64,000 nt of DNA from Verrucomicrobiota bacterium (GTDB taxonomy: Bacteria > Verrucomicrobiota > Verrucomicrobiia > CAIQCK01): contig JACRQF010000022.1 in the NCBI GenBank assembly GCA_016222825.1, forward strand, positions 62,001-126,000, given 5' to 3'. Under the pieces are notes generated by a model. The model searched no databases, was not told where the DNA came from, and saw nothing but the letters and a program-made list of their open reading frames with translations. This document shows, in pieces, positions 39,559 through 48,232 of the stretch. The translations under genes and the position numbers were made by a program. Position 1 is the first letter of the stretch; each line of letters opens with the position of its first letter.

Positions 39559-40863
39559 ATGCACGATTTCAAATTCAAGAACGGCCGGCTTTACTGCGAA
39601 GGCGTCGCGCTGGAGCAGCTCGCCCGCGAATGCGGGACGCCTCTCTATGTCTATAGCCAGCACACCATCACCGCTCATTTTCAGAAGCTCGACCGGGCGC
39701 TGGCGGGGCTGCCGGACCGCCTCGTCTGCTTCGCGATGAAGGCCAACTCCAACGCCGCGATCTTGCGGCTGCTGGCCAACCTCGGCGGCGGTTTCGACAT
39801 CGTCAGCGCGGGCGAACTGTTCCGCGTCGTGCAGGCCGGCGGCGACTCGCGCAGGTGCGTCTTCGCCGGCGTCGGCAAGACGGACGAGGAAATTCGCTAC
39901 GCGCTGGCGCAGGGCATCTACTGCTTCAACGTCGAGAGCGCGCCGGAGATCGAGCGCATCAACCGGCTCGCGCGGGAGGTCAACGAGCGCGCCCCCATCG
40001 CCATCCGCGTCAACCCGAACGTCGAGGCGCACACGCACGCGAAGATCACCACCGGCACCTACGAGAACAAGTTCGGCATCGCCATCGAGGACGTGGAGGC
40101 GGTCTATGCGCACGCGGCGACACTGCCGGGCATCCACATCCGCGGCGTGCAAATGCACATCGGCTCGCAGATCACTTCCGTCGGCCCATTCGTGAAGGCG
40201 GTGAAGAAAGTGCTGCCGCTCGTGAAGAAACTCAGGCAGCTCTATGCCATCGAGTTCTTCAGCATTGGCGGCGGCATCGGCATCTGCTACGACCCGGCGT
40301 TGGAGAGCGCGACGCCGGAATGGTGGAGCCGCACGCCGAAAGCACGCGCGTGGCTGACGCCGCAGCGTTACGCCGCGAGCCTCGTGCCGCTGCTGGCGCC
40401 GCTCGGCCTGCGCGTCCTGATCGAGCCGGGCCGGTTCATCGTCGGCAACGCCGGCGCGCTCGTGACGCGGGTGCAATACGTGAAGTCCACGCCAGAGAAA
40501 ACCTTCGTCATCGTGGACGCGGGCATGAACGACCTCATCCGCCCGGCGTTTTACGACTCGTATCACCAGATCGTGCCGCTGCGGCAGACACGCGGCACGC
40601 TCGTGGCCGACGTGGTCGGGCCGATCTGCGAGAGCGGCGACTACTTCGCCAAAGGCCGCAAGCTCGCCGCCGTGAAGGAAGGCGACGGCGTCGCGTTACT
40701 GAGCGCCGGCGCTTACGGCATGGCTATGGCCTCCAACTACAACTCGCGCCCGCTCGCCGCCGAGGTGCTGGTCAACGGCAACCGTTACGCCGTCGTGCGC
40801 GAGCGGCAAGCCGTCGAAGACCTGAATCGCGGCGAGAAGGTGGCTGGCTGGTTGAAGAGGTGA
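39559..40863 (+). CDS. lysA: Diaminopimelate decarboxylase
   Basis: 434 residues. It is a PLP enzyme converting meso-diaminopimelate to L-lysine. The PLP Lys lies in FAMKANSN; GGGFDIVSAGEL, HIGSQI, GGGIGICY and ICESGDYFA follow in the usual order of fold III decarboxylases. It starts MHDFKFKNGRLYCEG, typical for LysA. There is no strong ribosome-binding site ahead of the ATG. A small gene follows 6 bp later. Confidence 0.95.
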   Translation: MHDFKFKNGRLYCEGVALEQLARECGTPLYVYSQHTITAHFQKLDRALAGLPDRLVCFAMKANSNAAILRLLANLGGGFDIVSAGELFRVVQAGGDSRRCVFAGVGKTDEEIRYALAQGIYCFNVESAPEIERINRLAREVNERAPIAIRVNPNVEAHTHAKITTGTYENKFGIAIEDVEAVYAHAATLPGIHIRGVQMHIGSQITSVGPFVKAVKKVLPLVKKLRQLYAIEFFSIGGGIGICYDPALESATPEWWSRTPKARAWLTPQRYAASLVPLLAPLGLRVLIEPGRFIVGNAGALVTRVQYVKSTPEKTFVIVDAGMNDLIRPAFYDSYHQIVPLRQTRGTLVADVVGPICESGDYFAKGRKLAAVKEGDGVALLSAGAYGMAMASNYNSRPLAAEVLVNGNRYAVVRERQAVEDLNRGEKVAGWLKR

Positions 40864-40869
40864 ACCGTT

Positions 40870-41103
40870 ATGGCAACCTACGTTTACGAAACCATCCCGG
40901 CCAAGCCGGGCGATGAAGTGCGCCGCTACGAAATCCGCCAGAGCATGAAGGACGCGGCGCTGACGAAACACCCGGAGACCGGCGAGCCGATCCGACGCGT
41001 CATCACCGGCGGCCTCGGCCTCATCGGCGTCGGCAGCCACGGTGGTCCGCCGCCTGCGCCGAGCCGGCCCAAACATGGCGGCGGATGCAGTTGCTGCCAC
41101 TAA
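40870..41103 (+). CDS. Small FmdB-like protein lacking the zinc CxxC pair
   Basis: 77 residues. It starts MATYVYETIP, like FmdB-type zinc-ribbon proteins, and continues with IRQSMKDAALTKHPETGEP and RRVITGG, also typical. The CxxC that normally follows the first strand is missing; instead a KPGDEVRRYE stretch occurs. The C-terminus is Gly/Pro-rich and ends CSCCH, which might bind metal. It is probably cotranscribed with lysA. Function is unknown. Confidence 0.75.
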   Translation: MATYVYETIPAKPGDEVRRYEIRQSMKDAALTKHPETGEPIRRVITGGLGLIGVGSHGGPPPAPSRPKHGGGCSCCH

Positions 41104-41120
41104 GCCGCACCTCGGCTGCC

Positions 41121-41810
41121 TCAGAACACCTCGAAGATGTAGGCAAGGCAGAAGTAGATGCCGATGGCGAGGAAGAGGCCGCCCGTGATCCGCTGGGCCC
41201 AGCGCTCGAACTGTTTGGTCGCATTGAACACCTTTCCCACCTGTTGCGCGCTCACCGCGATCAGCACCGCAAACGCAATCACCGGCAACGCCGTGCCGAT
41301 GCCGTAAAGCGACGGAAAGAGGACGCTCGACTGCCACTTCACCGCCAACGGCACGAGGCTGCCGAAGAACAGCGCCGCCGAAATCGGACAGAACGACAGC
41401 GCGAACACGATGCCCAGCAAGCCCGCGCCCCAGATGCCCATCGCTTCCACGCGTTGTTGCATCCGCTCGCTGACGCCGCCGCTGGTGAACGTGACCGGCA
41501 TCAAGTCCAGCAGCACCATGCCGACAAGGATGAGCACGGGGCCGAGCAACTTGTTCATGTATTTCTGGAGCCAGTGCGACACGCCCGGCGCGGAGAGCAG
41601 GCTCGCCACCAGCAACGCCGCGATCACCAAATACGCCAGCGCGCGGCCCAGCGTGTAGAGCGCGCCGGTCAGCAGCACGTGCCTCGTGCTGCCGACGCGC
41701 CGGCCGATGAACGAGATCGCCGCGATGTTCGTCGCGAGCGGGCACGGGCTGATCGAGGTCAGGATGCCGAGCCACAACGCCGTTGTCGCGCCGAGCCATG
41801 CGTTGTCCAT
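41121..41810 (-). CDS. arsG: ArsG-family CcdA/DsbD-like membrane protein
   Basis: 229 residues with about six membrane segments. TSISPCPLATNIAAISF and ALSFCPISAALFFGS carry the paired cysteines of the CcdA/DsbD transmembrane fold. In arsenic clusters this family, with ArsE and ArsF, is associated with efflux of organic (aromatic) arsenicals. It is the last gene of the operon, and its ATG overlaps the arsF stop by one base (TGATG). Confidence 0.82.
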   Translation of the reverse strand: MDNAWLGATTALWLGILTSISPCPLATNIAAISFIGRRVGSTRHVLLTGALYTLGRALAYLVIAALLVASLLSAPGVSHWLQKYMNKLLGPVLILVGMVLLDLMPVTFTSGGVSERMQQRVEAMGIWGAGLLGIVFALSFCPISAALFFGSLVPLAVKWQSSVLFPSLYGIGTALPVIAFAVLIAVSAQQVGKVFNATKQFERWAQRITGGLFLAIGIYFCLAYIFEVF

Positions 41811-42274
41811 CACTTCACCTCCAGATACGCGCGCGCGGCGTCCTGCACGTATTTCGTGAACTCTGCCGGCTTGTCCACGAGGTCCCAGATCTTCTCCAGG
41901 TTCACCCAGCGCGTCTGCTTGCCGTCGCGCAGTTCGGAGAGCACGAGCGCCTGGTATTTCAGGCCGTATTCCTTTACGAAATGCTCGTGGGCCGGCTCCT
42001 CCGTGTTGACGAGACGGCGCTCCAACCGCCCGCTCTTGAGGTCGGCGGCAAAGCCGTTCTCCAGCGACTCGCGCGAGAGCCTCTCGATCTTCTGGCACGT
42101 CTCGCAGCGTTGCTTGCCGTGGAAGTAGTAGGCCACAACCTTATGCGGCAGGACGATGCCGGCCGGTTCGGGCGCGGGAGCCGGCTTGGGCCGCGTCTCC
42201 TTGATGACGAGCGTCGCGACGCTGGCGGCTACAAACAGCAGCAGTGCGGCGGCGGCAATCGTTTTCGGTTTCAT
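41810..42274 (-). CDS. arsF: ArsF-family thioredoxin-like protein
   Basis: 154 residues with one N-terminal membrane anchor or signal (IAAAALLLFVAASVATLVI). The motif YYFHGKQRCETCQKIE contains a CxxC pair characteristic of the ArsF family. It probably reduces arsenicals or passes electrons from the ArsG membrane protein. It overlaps arsE by 4 bp and arsG by 1 bp. Confidence 0.85.
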   Translation of the reverse strand: MKPKTIAAAALLLFVAASVATLVIKETRPKPAPAPEPAGIVLPHKVVAYYFHGKQRCETCQKIERLSRESLENGFAADLKSGRLERRLVNTEEPAHEHFVKEYGLKYQALVLSELRDGKQTRWVNLEKIWDLVDKPAEFTKYVQDAARAYLEVK

Positions 42275-42516
42275 GATGCTTCCGCTTGTTTCAGGATCGT
42301 CTTGAGTTCATCAAGCGACGGCAGCCGGCCGGCGAGCTTGACGGTGCCGTTGACCACCAGCGCCGGCGTCATCATCACACGCAACGCCAGGATCTGCTGC
42401 AGGTCGGTCACCTTGTTGATTTCGTAAGGCACACCGAGTTCCTTGGCGGCCTGTTCGGTCAGTTCGTAGAGCTTCGCGCACTTCGCGCAACCACTTCCCA
42501 ATACCAATAGGTTCAT
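42271..42516 (-). CDS. arsE: Small thioredoxin-fold protein (ArsE, TM0996/MTH895 family)
   Basis: 81 residues. NLLVLGSGCAKCAKLYELTE shows the CxxC redox pair, and the rest fits a minimal thioredoxin fold (PALVVNGTVKLAGRLPS). This family is found with ArsF and ArsG or with arsenic permeases. It starts 12 bp after the permease stop, and its stop overlaps the arsF start. Confidence 0.87.
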   Translation of the reverse strand: MNLLVLGSGCAKCAKLYELTEQAAKELGVPYEINKVTDLQQILALRVMMTPALVVNGTVKLAGRLPSLDELKTILKQAEAS

Positions 42517-42528
42517 TGTCTGTCTCCT

Positions 42529-43839
42529 TTACTTGAAGAACGTGCCGTAAGCCATGCCGCTCATGGTGCCCATCGCGATGACCAGTAGCGTGAACACCAC
42601 CGTCTTCTTCAGGCCCATGATGCTGCGCAGCACGAGCATGCTCGGCAGCGACAGCGCCGGGCCTGCCAGCAACAGCGCCATCAGAGGCCCGTCGTGCATG
42701 CCGAGCTTGCGCAACGCCTCGCAGATGGGGATCTCCGTGAGCGTCGCGAAATACCAGAAAGCGCCGATGACGCTCGCGACGAGGTTGGAGAGCAGCGAGT
42801 TGTCGCCGACGAGGCCAGCGACGACCTTCTCCGGCAACAGCGCGCCGATGAAGCCGGTGACAAACACGCCGCCGAACAACAGTGGCACTATCATCTTCGC
42901 GAAGTCCCACGTGCTATCCATCCACGCGGTGATTTCGTCGCGCGTGAGCCAACGCCACGCCATCCAGAGCACGGCCAGGCCCATCGCTCCCGCCAGATAC
43001 CAGCGGGCATGATAAACGGACATGACCCACGTCTTGGCCTCTTCAATCTGCGCGATCTCCTTCTTCGGCAGCGTCACCTTCTCGCCGCTAGGGCGGCCGT
43101 TCCAGTCCTGCTGAAGCTGGAACATCACTTCGTCTTTCATCTCTTGCAGCGTGACCGCGGCGAACTGGCCTCCGTCGTTCGTCCGCACCACGACGTTGCC
43201 GGGGTTGAACCAGTCGCTGAAGATCAGAAACCCGACCATGCAGCCGAGGAACACCGAGTTCTTCCAGAGCGGCCGGTGCGGCGCGTCGTCCGGCGGCATC
43301 TGCGGCTGAGCGTTGATGCGGTCTTGTTCCTCGCGACGGAAGATCAGCGCCATCAGCAGGCCGATGAGGATGGAGAACGCCACCGCGCCGACCGCCCGGC
43401 CCACACCGACGGAGAAACCCAGCACGCGCGCCGTGAGGAAGATGGCGAGCACGTTGATGGCGGGGCCGGAGTAGAGGAACGCCGCTGCCGGGCCGAGACC
43501 CGCGCCAAGTTTGTAGATGCCGGCGAACATCGGCAACACGCTGCACGAACAGACAGCCAGAATCGTGCCCGCGACCGACGCGACGCCGTAGGCCTTCACC
43601 TTGTTGGCTTGCGGACCGAGGTGGCGCAGCACCGCCTGTTGCGAGAGGAAAGTGCTGATGGCGCCAGCGATGAACATCGCCGGCACGACACACGCCAGCG
43701 TGTGGTTACGGACATACCACTGGAGAAGCTTGAACGCCTCCAGAATCGCGCCGGAAACCGCTGCGTTCGACAGGGGCAAAAAGTAGGCGACGACAAAGAT
43801 ACCCGTCAGCCAAGCTGCAAATTTGAGTTCTTTGTTCAT
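42529..43839 (-). CDS. ArsP-like (DUF318) permease
   Basis: 436 residues with about 8-10 membrane segments. AVCSCSVLPMFAGIY is the Cys-containing motif of DUF318/ArsP permeases. A hydrophilic section of roughly 90 residues (about 185-275) splits the two membrane halves, making it longer than classical ArsP. ArsP proteins export trivalent methylated arsenic, which would match the arsM product upstream. It overlaps acr3 by 4 bp. Confidence 0.82.
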   Translation of the reverse strand: MNKELKFAAWLTGIFVVAYFLPLSNAAVSGAILEAFKLLQWYVRNHTLACVVPAMFIAGAISTFLSQQAVLRHLGPQANKVKAYGVASVAGTILAVCSCSVLPMFAGIYKLGAGLGPAAAFLYSGPAINVLAIFLTARVLGFSVGVGRAVGAVAFSILIGLLMALIFRREEQDRINAQPQMPPDDAPHRPLWKNSVFLGCMVGFLIFSDWFNPGNVVVRTNDGGQFAAVTLQEMKDEVMFQLQQDWNGRPSGEKVTLPKKEIAQIEEAKTWVMSVYHARWYLAGAMGLAVLWMAWRWLTRDEITAWMDSTWDFAKMIVPLLFGGVFVTGFIGALLPEKVVAGLVGDNSLLSNLVASVIGAFWYFATLTEIPICEALRKLGMHDGPLMALLLAGPALSLPSMLVLRSIMGLKKTVVFTLLVIAMGTMSGMAYGTFFK

Positions 43840-44906
43840 GATTCACATGCCGTCGTGCGCTGATACCAACCTCGCGAACGGTTGCAGACGTTGCAGACCG
43901 AGAGCATCACCGGCACCTCGACCAGCACGCCGACCACGGTCGCCAGCGCCGCAGGCGAGTCCGCGCCGAAGAGAGTGATGGCAACGGCGACGGCCAGTTC
44001 GAAGAAGTTGCTCGCGCCAATGAGCGCGCCGGGCGAGGCGACGTTGTGCTCGACGCGAAGCTGGCGCATCAACAGGTAGCTCAGCCCGGAGTTGGAATAG
44101 ACCTGAATGATGATCGGCACGGCGATGAGCAGCACGGCAAACGGGCGGCTCGTCAGGTTCTCCGCTTGGAACGCGAAGATCAGCACCAGCGTCAGCAGCA
44201 GCGCGCCGATCATCACCGGATGGAACTTCGGCAGGAACTTCTGCTCGAACCAAGCGAGGCCGTGCGATTTCAACAGCGTCGTTCGCGTGAGCCAGCCCGC
44301 GGCGAGCGGGATCACGATGAAGACGACGACAGAGGTGATAAGCACCTTCGCGGGGACGACGACGTTGGCGACGCCGCAGAGGAACATCACGATCGGCGCG
44401 AACGCCACGAGCATGATGAGGTCGTTCACCGCCACCTGCACGAGCGTGTAGGCCGGGTCGCCGTCGGTGAGGTAGCTCCAGACGAACACCATCGCCGTGC
44501 ATGGCGCGGCGGCGAGGATGATGAGACCGGCGGTGTAACTGCGCGCCGTCTCCGGGTCAATCCAGAGAGCGAAGACGTGTTGCAAGAAGATCCACGCCAG
44601 CAATGCCATGCTGAACGGCTTCACCAGCCAGTTCACGAACAATGTTACGATCAACCCCTTCGGCCGGCGCGCGATGCCGCCAATCGCACCGAAGTCCACC
44701 TTCAACATCATCGGGTAGATCATCAGCCAGAGCAGCACGCCGATGGGCACGTTCACCTGAGAACCTTGGCCGAACTCCAGCTTGCTCAACGCCGCCGTCA
44801 CGTCGGGCAACAGTTTGCCGAGCGCGACGCCAACGATCATGCAGAGGAACACCCACAGCGTCAGATACCGCTCGAAGAAGGCGAGTCGTTTCTTTTCTGC
44901 GCTCAT
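43836..44906 (-). CDS. acr3: ACR3-type arsenite efflux transporter
   Basis: 356 residues with about ten membrane helices. The family-defining Cys sits in AAPCTAMVFVWSYLT, with NDLIMLVAFAPIVM and GASNFFELAVAVAI further on. It pumps arsenite out of the cell. Genes on both sides overlap by 4 bp, placing it in the middle of a tightly coupled ars operon. Confidence 0.93.
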   Translation of the reverse strand: MSAEKKRLAFFERYLTLWVFLCMIVGVALGKLLPDVTAALSKLEFGQGSQVNVPIGVLLWLMIYPMMLKVDFGAIGGIARRPKGLIVTLFVNWLVKPFSMALLAWIFLQHVFALWIDPETARSYTAGLIILAAAPCTAMVFVWSYLTDGDPAYTLVQVAVNDLIMLVAFAPIVMFLCGVANVVVPAKVLITSVVVFIVIPLAAGWLTRTTLLKSHGLAWFEQKFLPKFHPVMIGALLLTLVLIFAFQAENLTSRPFAVLLIAVPIIIQVYSNSGLSYLLMRQLRVEHNVASPGALIGASNFFELAVAVAITLFGADSPAALATVVGVLVEVPVMLSVCNVCNRSRGWYQRTTACES

Positions 44907-45745
44907 GGTTTTCGGGCTTTCACTTCAAGGCTGGTGATAAAATCCGACGGCTTGGTGCCCGCCGGCAGATGGGCCATGATCTTCAGGTAGAGCGGATCCT
45001 GCCCTTCCACCAAAGCCTCGACGTAACCCTGCTTTGGGTTGAGCCGAATGTCTGTCAGACCGGCCTCACGCGCCATGCGTTCGGTTTCAGACATGAGAAC
45101 GGCGCCAGCCACGCAGCCTACCAGGGCATCCACCATTTCGCGGATGGCCTCTGGCAGTGATTGGAGCAGCGCGAGGTCGGAGACGGCGACGCGGCCGCCG
45201 GGCTTGAGCACGCGGGCGATCTCGCGCCAGACCTGCGGTTTGTCGGGCGAGAGGTTGATGACGCAGTTGGAGATGACCACGTCCACGCTCGCGTCGGCCA
45301 CCGGCAGATGCTCGATCTCGCCGAGGCGGAACTCGACGTTGTCCAAACCCGTGCGCTCCCGATAGGTCGCGATGTTCTTGCGCGCCTTGGCGAGCATCTC
45401 CGGCGTCATGTCCACGCCGATGACACGGCCCGGCGGACCCACTTTCGGGCCGGCCACGAACGCGTCGAAGCCCGCGCCGCTGCCGAGGTCGAGCAACACC
45501 TCGCCGGGGCGAAGGGCGGCTAGGGCACTGGGATTGCCGCATGACAGGCCGATGTTCGCGCTGTCGGGCAACGCGGCCAGTTCGTCGGCCGAGTAGCCAA
45601 TCTGCCGTGCCAGCTTTTCGGAGTCCACGGCAGTCATGCCGCAACAGCAACTCGATTTGCGCCGCTCGCTGCCATGCAGGGCAATCTGGGCGTAACCACT
45701 GCGGACCTTTTCTCGAACTGTTTCCGCGTTCACATCACTCTTCAT
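44903..45745 (-). CDS. arsM: Arsenite methyltransferase
   Basis: 280 residues. SAM-binding motif [14 protein letters not shown]; the three conserved substrate cysteines are seen in [15 protein letters not shown] and VGCVAGAV. There is also a Cys-rich N-terminal SSCCCG. It methylates trivalent arsenic, producing volatile or exportable species. It overlaps both arsC and acr3 by 4 bp. Confidence 0.93.
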   Translation of the reverse strand: MKSDVNAETVREKVRSGYAQIALHGSERRKSSCCCGMTAVDSEKLARQIGYSADELAALPDSANIGLSCGNPSALAALRPGEVLLDLGSGAGFDAFVAGPKVGPPGRVIGVDMTPEMLAKARKNIATYRERTGLDNVEFRLGEIEHLPVADASVDVVISNCVINLSPDKPQVWREIARVLKPGGRVAVSDLALLQSLPEAIREMVDALVGCVAGAVLMSETERMAREAGLTDIRLNPKQGYVEALVEGQDPLYLKIMAHLPAGTKPSDFITSLEVKARKP

Positions 45746-46212
45746 GTTTCAGTTCTTTCGCCTCGTTTCTCGCTCTTCAACGATTCCGGCAGCGTCTCCA
45801 CGAACCGGCGGATTTCATCCCGCACGCGGCGATAAACAGCCAGCTTCGCTTCGCCGTCGTCCATGTTCTTGGTGAGCTTCGGCGGGTCTTCGAAGCCGAC
45901 GTGAACGGCCTTCGTCTTGCCGGGAAAGAGGGGGCAATGCTCGTTGGCGTGGCCGCAGACGGTGACGACGTAGTCGAACGTCACGCCGCGCAACTCGTCG
46001 AGCATCTTGGAATGCTGCTTCGAGATGTCCACGCCCGCCTCGGCCATCACGCGGATGGCGTGCGGGTTCATCCCGTGCGTCTCAATGCCGGCGGAATACG
46101 ATTCGACCACGTCGCTCTTCAGCGCGCGCGCCCAGCCTTCAGCCATCTGGCTGCGGCAGGAGTTGCCGGTGCAGAGGAACAGGACCTTTATCTTCGAAGT
46201 TGGCGCTGGCAT
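45742..46212 (-). CDS. arsC: Arsenate reductase, low-molecular-weight phosphatase type
   Basis: 156 residues. The P-loop is CTGNSCRS, and the second and third redox cysteines lie in TVCGHANEHCP, followed by the general acid in GFEDPP. This arrangement matches thioredoxin-coupled arsenate reductases. The ATG at 46212 overlaps the end of arsR by 25 bp. Confidence 0.94.
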   Translation of the reverse strand: MPAPTSKIKVLFLCTGNSCRSQMAEGWARALKSDVVESYSAGIETHGMNPHAIRVMAEAGVDISKQHSKMLDELRGVTFDYVVTVCGHANEHCPLFPGKTKAVHVGFEDPPKLTKNMDDGEAKLAVYRRVRDEIRRFVETLPESLKSEKRGERTET

Positions 46213-46553
46213 ATCGTTGTGGGGTCCACTTTCAGGATCTGTTTCAGCTTCTTGCGGTCTTCGGCGGCTTGCGGGGTGCCGCCGAGCGACTTCTGCACCC
46301 AGTCAATCGCCTCGCGGATGGCGATCGTGGCTTCTTTGCTTGGCAGCCGGTAGAAAACCCACCGCTCCTCTTTGCGGGACTCGATCAGCCCAGCCTGGTA
46401 GAGGATGGAGAGATGCTTGGAGATGGTGGAAGGCGCCAGGCCGCACAACTCGCTGATCTGGCAGACGCACAATTCGCCGGCCTTCAACGCCAGCAGCACG
46501 CGCACGCGGTTGTCGTCCGCCAGCGCCTTGGTGATTCTCATAAACTCGCGCAT
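46188..46553 (-). CDS. arsR: ArsR-family repressor
   Basis: 121 residues. Winged-helix protein with the As(III)-binding cysteines in GELCVCQISELCGL, followed by a recognition helix (APSTISKHLSILYQAG). It represses the ars operon until arsenite binds. The ATG at 46553 is preferred over an in-frame GTG at 46562, which would overlap the -10 box. Transcription would then start almost at the ATG, implying a leaderless or nearly leaderless message; an internal ATG at 46541 is an alternative. Confidence 0.92.
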   Translation of the reverse strand: MREFMRITKALADDNRVRVLLALKAGELCVCQISELCGLAPSTISKHLSILYQAGLIESRKEERWVFYRLPSKEATIAIREAIDWVQKSLGGTPQAAEDRKKLKQILKVDPTTICQRQLRR

Positions 46554-46560
46554 GGCCGGC

Positions 46561-46590
46561 ACTATATTTCGTCGAATGCCGAAATGTCAA
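46561..46590 (-). promoter_or_regulatory. Near-consensus promoter of the ars operon
   Basis: On the minus strand TTGACA (46590-46585) and TATAGT (46566-46561) are separated by 18 bp. The -10 box ends 7 nt before the arsR ATG. Confidence 0.75.
46566..46585. promoter_or_regulatory. Putative ArsR operator
   Basis: ATTTCG and CGAAAT form a perfect 6-bp inverted repeat with an 8-bp spacer, lying between and touching the -35 and -10 boxes. Binding here would block RNA polymerase, as expected for ArsR autoregulation. Confidence 0.65.
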
Positions 46591-46643
46591 GATGAGCTTT
46601 CAACCGGCGGAGATTTGGGCGCGCGCTGGGGCCGCGCGAGGGC

Positions 46644-48023
46644 TTACACCTTCGGGTCCAGCGACCACGGGCGGCGCATCGGGCGGCCGAGCATCTTGTT
46701 GGCCGCGTCGTCGCCGACGAAACGCTCCTTGGCCGGATCCCATTCGATCTTCTTCCGGCCCAGGCGCAACGCGATGTTGGTGATGTGGGCGATGGTGATG
46801 GAACGGTGCGCGGCCTCGATCGGCGCGACAGTGGGCTTGCCGCTGTAGATGCAGTCCACGAAGTTGCGCTCGTGGTGCTTGCTCTCGTAGAGGCGCGCCT
46901 CGTTGTCGCGAATCTTCTCCTGGCGCAGGCTCTGCGGCGTGAACTCCAGCTTTTCGCGGCTGACGTAAATCTTCCGGCCGTTCTCGCCCTCGAACGTGAC
47001 GCCGTTCGGCCCGGCGGACTCGTCGTCCACGACCATCGTGACACCGTTGGCATAGACGCACTCGAAGTGGAACGTCTTCGCCGTGTTGTAGAGTTCGCGA
47101 GGCGCGGGCATGTCGGCGCGAAGGTTCTCGATCTTCACTGGGCCGGACTGGTCCATGTCGAGCGCCCATTGCGCGATGTCAATGTGGTGCGCGCCCCAGT
47201 CGGTGATCATCCCGCCGGAGTAGTCGAAGTTCCAGCGCCAGTTGAGGGGCATCAGCGCGGGCCGGTAGTCGCGATGCGGCGCGGGCCCTTCCCACAATTC
47301 GTAGTTCAACCCGTCCGGCACCGGCTCCGGCGTCTGCTTCGCCGCCAGCTTGCTGAAGTCGCGGTGGCCGCCGGGCAGCACGACGTGGATACGCTGAAGC
47401 TTGCCGAGCCGGCCGTTGCGAACGAACTCGCACGCCATGCGGAAGTAAGTCGCCGACCGCTGCTGGCTGCCGGTCTGCCACGTCACGCCGGCCTTGGCGA
47501 CGGCGTCGGCCATCGCGCGACCTTGCTCGACCGTCACGGCGAGAGGCTTCTGGCCGTAGATGTGTTTGCCGCGCCGCGCGCAGGTGATCGCCATGATCGC
47601 GTGCCAGTGGTCTGGCGTGGAAACCTCCACCGCATCCACGTCTTCCTTCGCCAACAACTCGCGGTAATCTTCATACACGCGGCAGCCGTCGTAGTTGGCC
47701 TTGCCGGTTTGCTTGGCGTAATGCTTGTTCATCATACGCCGCCCGACCTCGCGTCCGCCCTTGTGCTCGCCCTGATAACCATAGTGGTCCGACTCGCGGT
47801 TCACGTCGGCCACCGCCACGACCTGCACGCGCTCGTCGTTGAGAAAGTTCGGCGTCACCGATTGCGCGATCGTGCCGAAGCCGAAACAAGCGAGATTGAT
47901 CCGCTCCGAAGGCGCAGGCCGTCCACTGCGTCCGAGCGCGGAGGCGGGAATAATCGCGGGAACCGCCAGCGCGCCGGCTGCGGCGAGAAAGTGACGACGG
48001 GAAAGTGCAAACGTGTTGTTCAT
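46644..48023 (-). CDS. Tat-signal Gfo/Idh/MocA-family oxidoreductase
   Basis: 459 residues. The start MNNTFALSRRHFLAAAGALA gives a Tat signal. The Rossmann part shows CFGFGTIAQ, VSTPDHWHA and GQKPLAVT; the last has Gln in place of the Glu of the usual EKP motif. DYSGGMITDWGAHHIDIAQW is typical of exported members. They probably act on sugars outside the cytoplasm with a tightly bound cofactor. It lies downstream of and parallel to nothing obvious; arsR begins about 90 bp beyond its stop on the same strand. Confidence 0.88.
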   Translation of the reverse strand: MNNTFALSRRHFLAAAGALAVPAIIPASALGRSGRPAPSERINLACFGFGTIAQSVTPNFLNDERVQVVAVADVNRESDHYGYQGEHKGGREVGRRMMNKHYAKQTGKANYDGCRVYEDYRELLAKEDVDAVEVSTPDHWHAIMAITCARRGKHIYGQKPLAVTVEQGRAMADAVAKAGVTWQTGSQQRSATYFRMACEFVRNGRLGKLQRIHVVLPGGHRDFSKLAAKQTPEPVPDGLNYELWEGPAPHRDYRPALMPLNWRWNFDYSGGMITDWGAHHIDIAQWALDMDQSGPVKIENLRADMPAPRELYNTAKTFHFECVYANGVTMVVDDESAGPNGVTFEGENGRKIYVSREKLEFTPQSLRQEKIRDNEARLYESKHHERNFVDCIYSGKPTVAPIEAAHRSITIAHITNIALRLGRKKIEWDPAKERFVGDDAANKMLGRPMRRPWSLDPKV

Positions 48024-48103
48024 GGCCGCGCATCATACCGGCTGACACGCGCGGGTCAATAGCGCGACCGCGCGACAGGCCCCCTTTGGCTGCCAGAAGC
48101 TGA

Positions 48104-48120
48104 CTCGACGGAGTCCCACC
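48104..48120. repeat. Half copy of palindromic element A
   Basis: CTCGACGGAGTCCCACC matches one arm of element A (1082-1145 and 56335-56412) with a short deletion. No partner arm was found nearby. Confidence 0.5.
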
Positions 48121-48232
48121 TCATCCGATGAAACAGCGGCTCCGCTGCGGCGGCCTTGATCACAAAAGACCGAAACCACAGCGCGGCGGCGGTGTTTTCC
48201 CTGCTACCGTTGCGCATTTGAAAGGAGCGACC

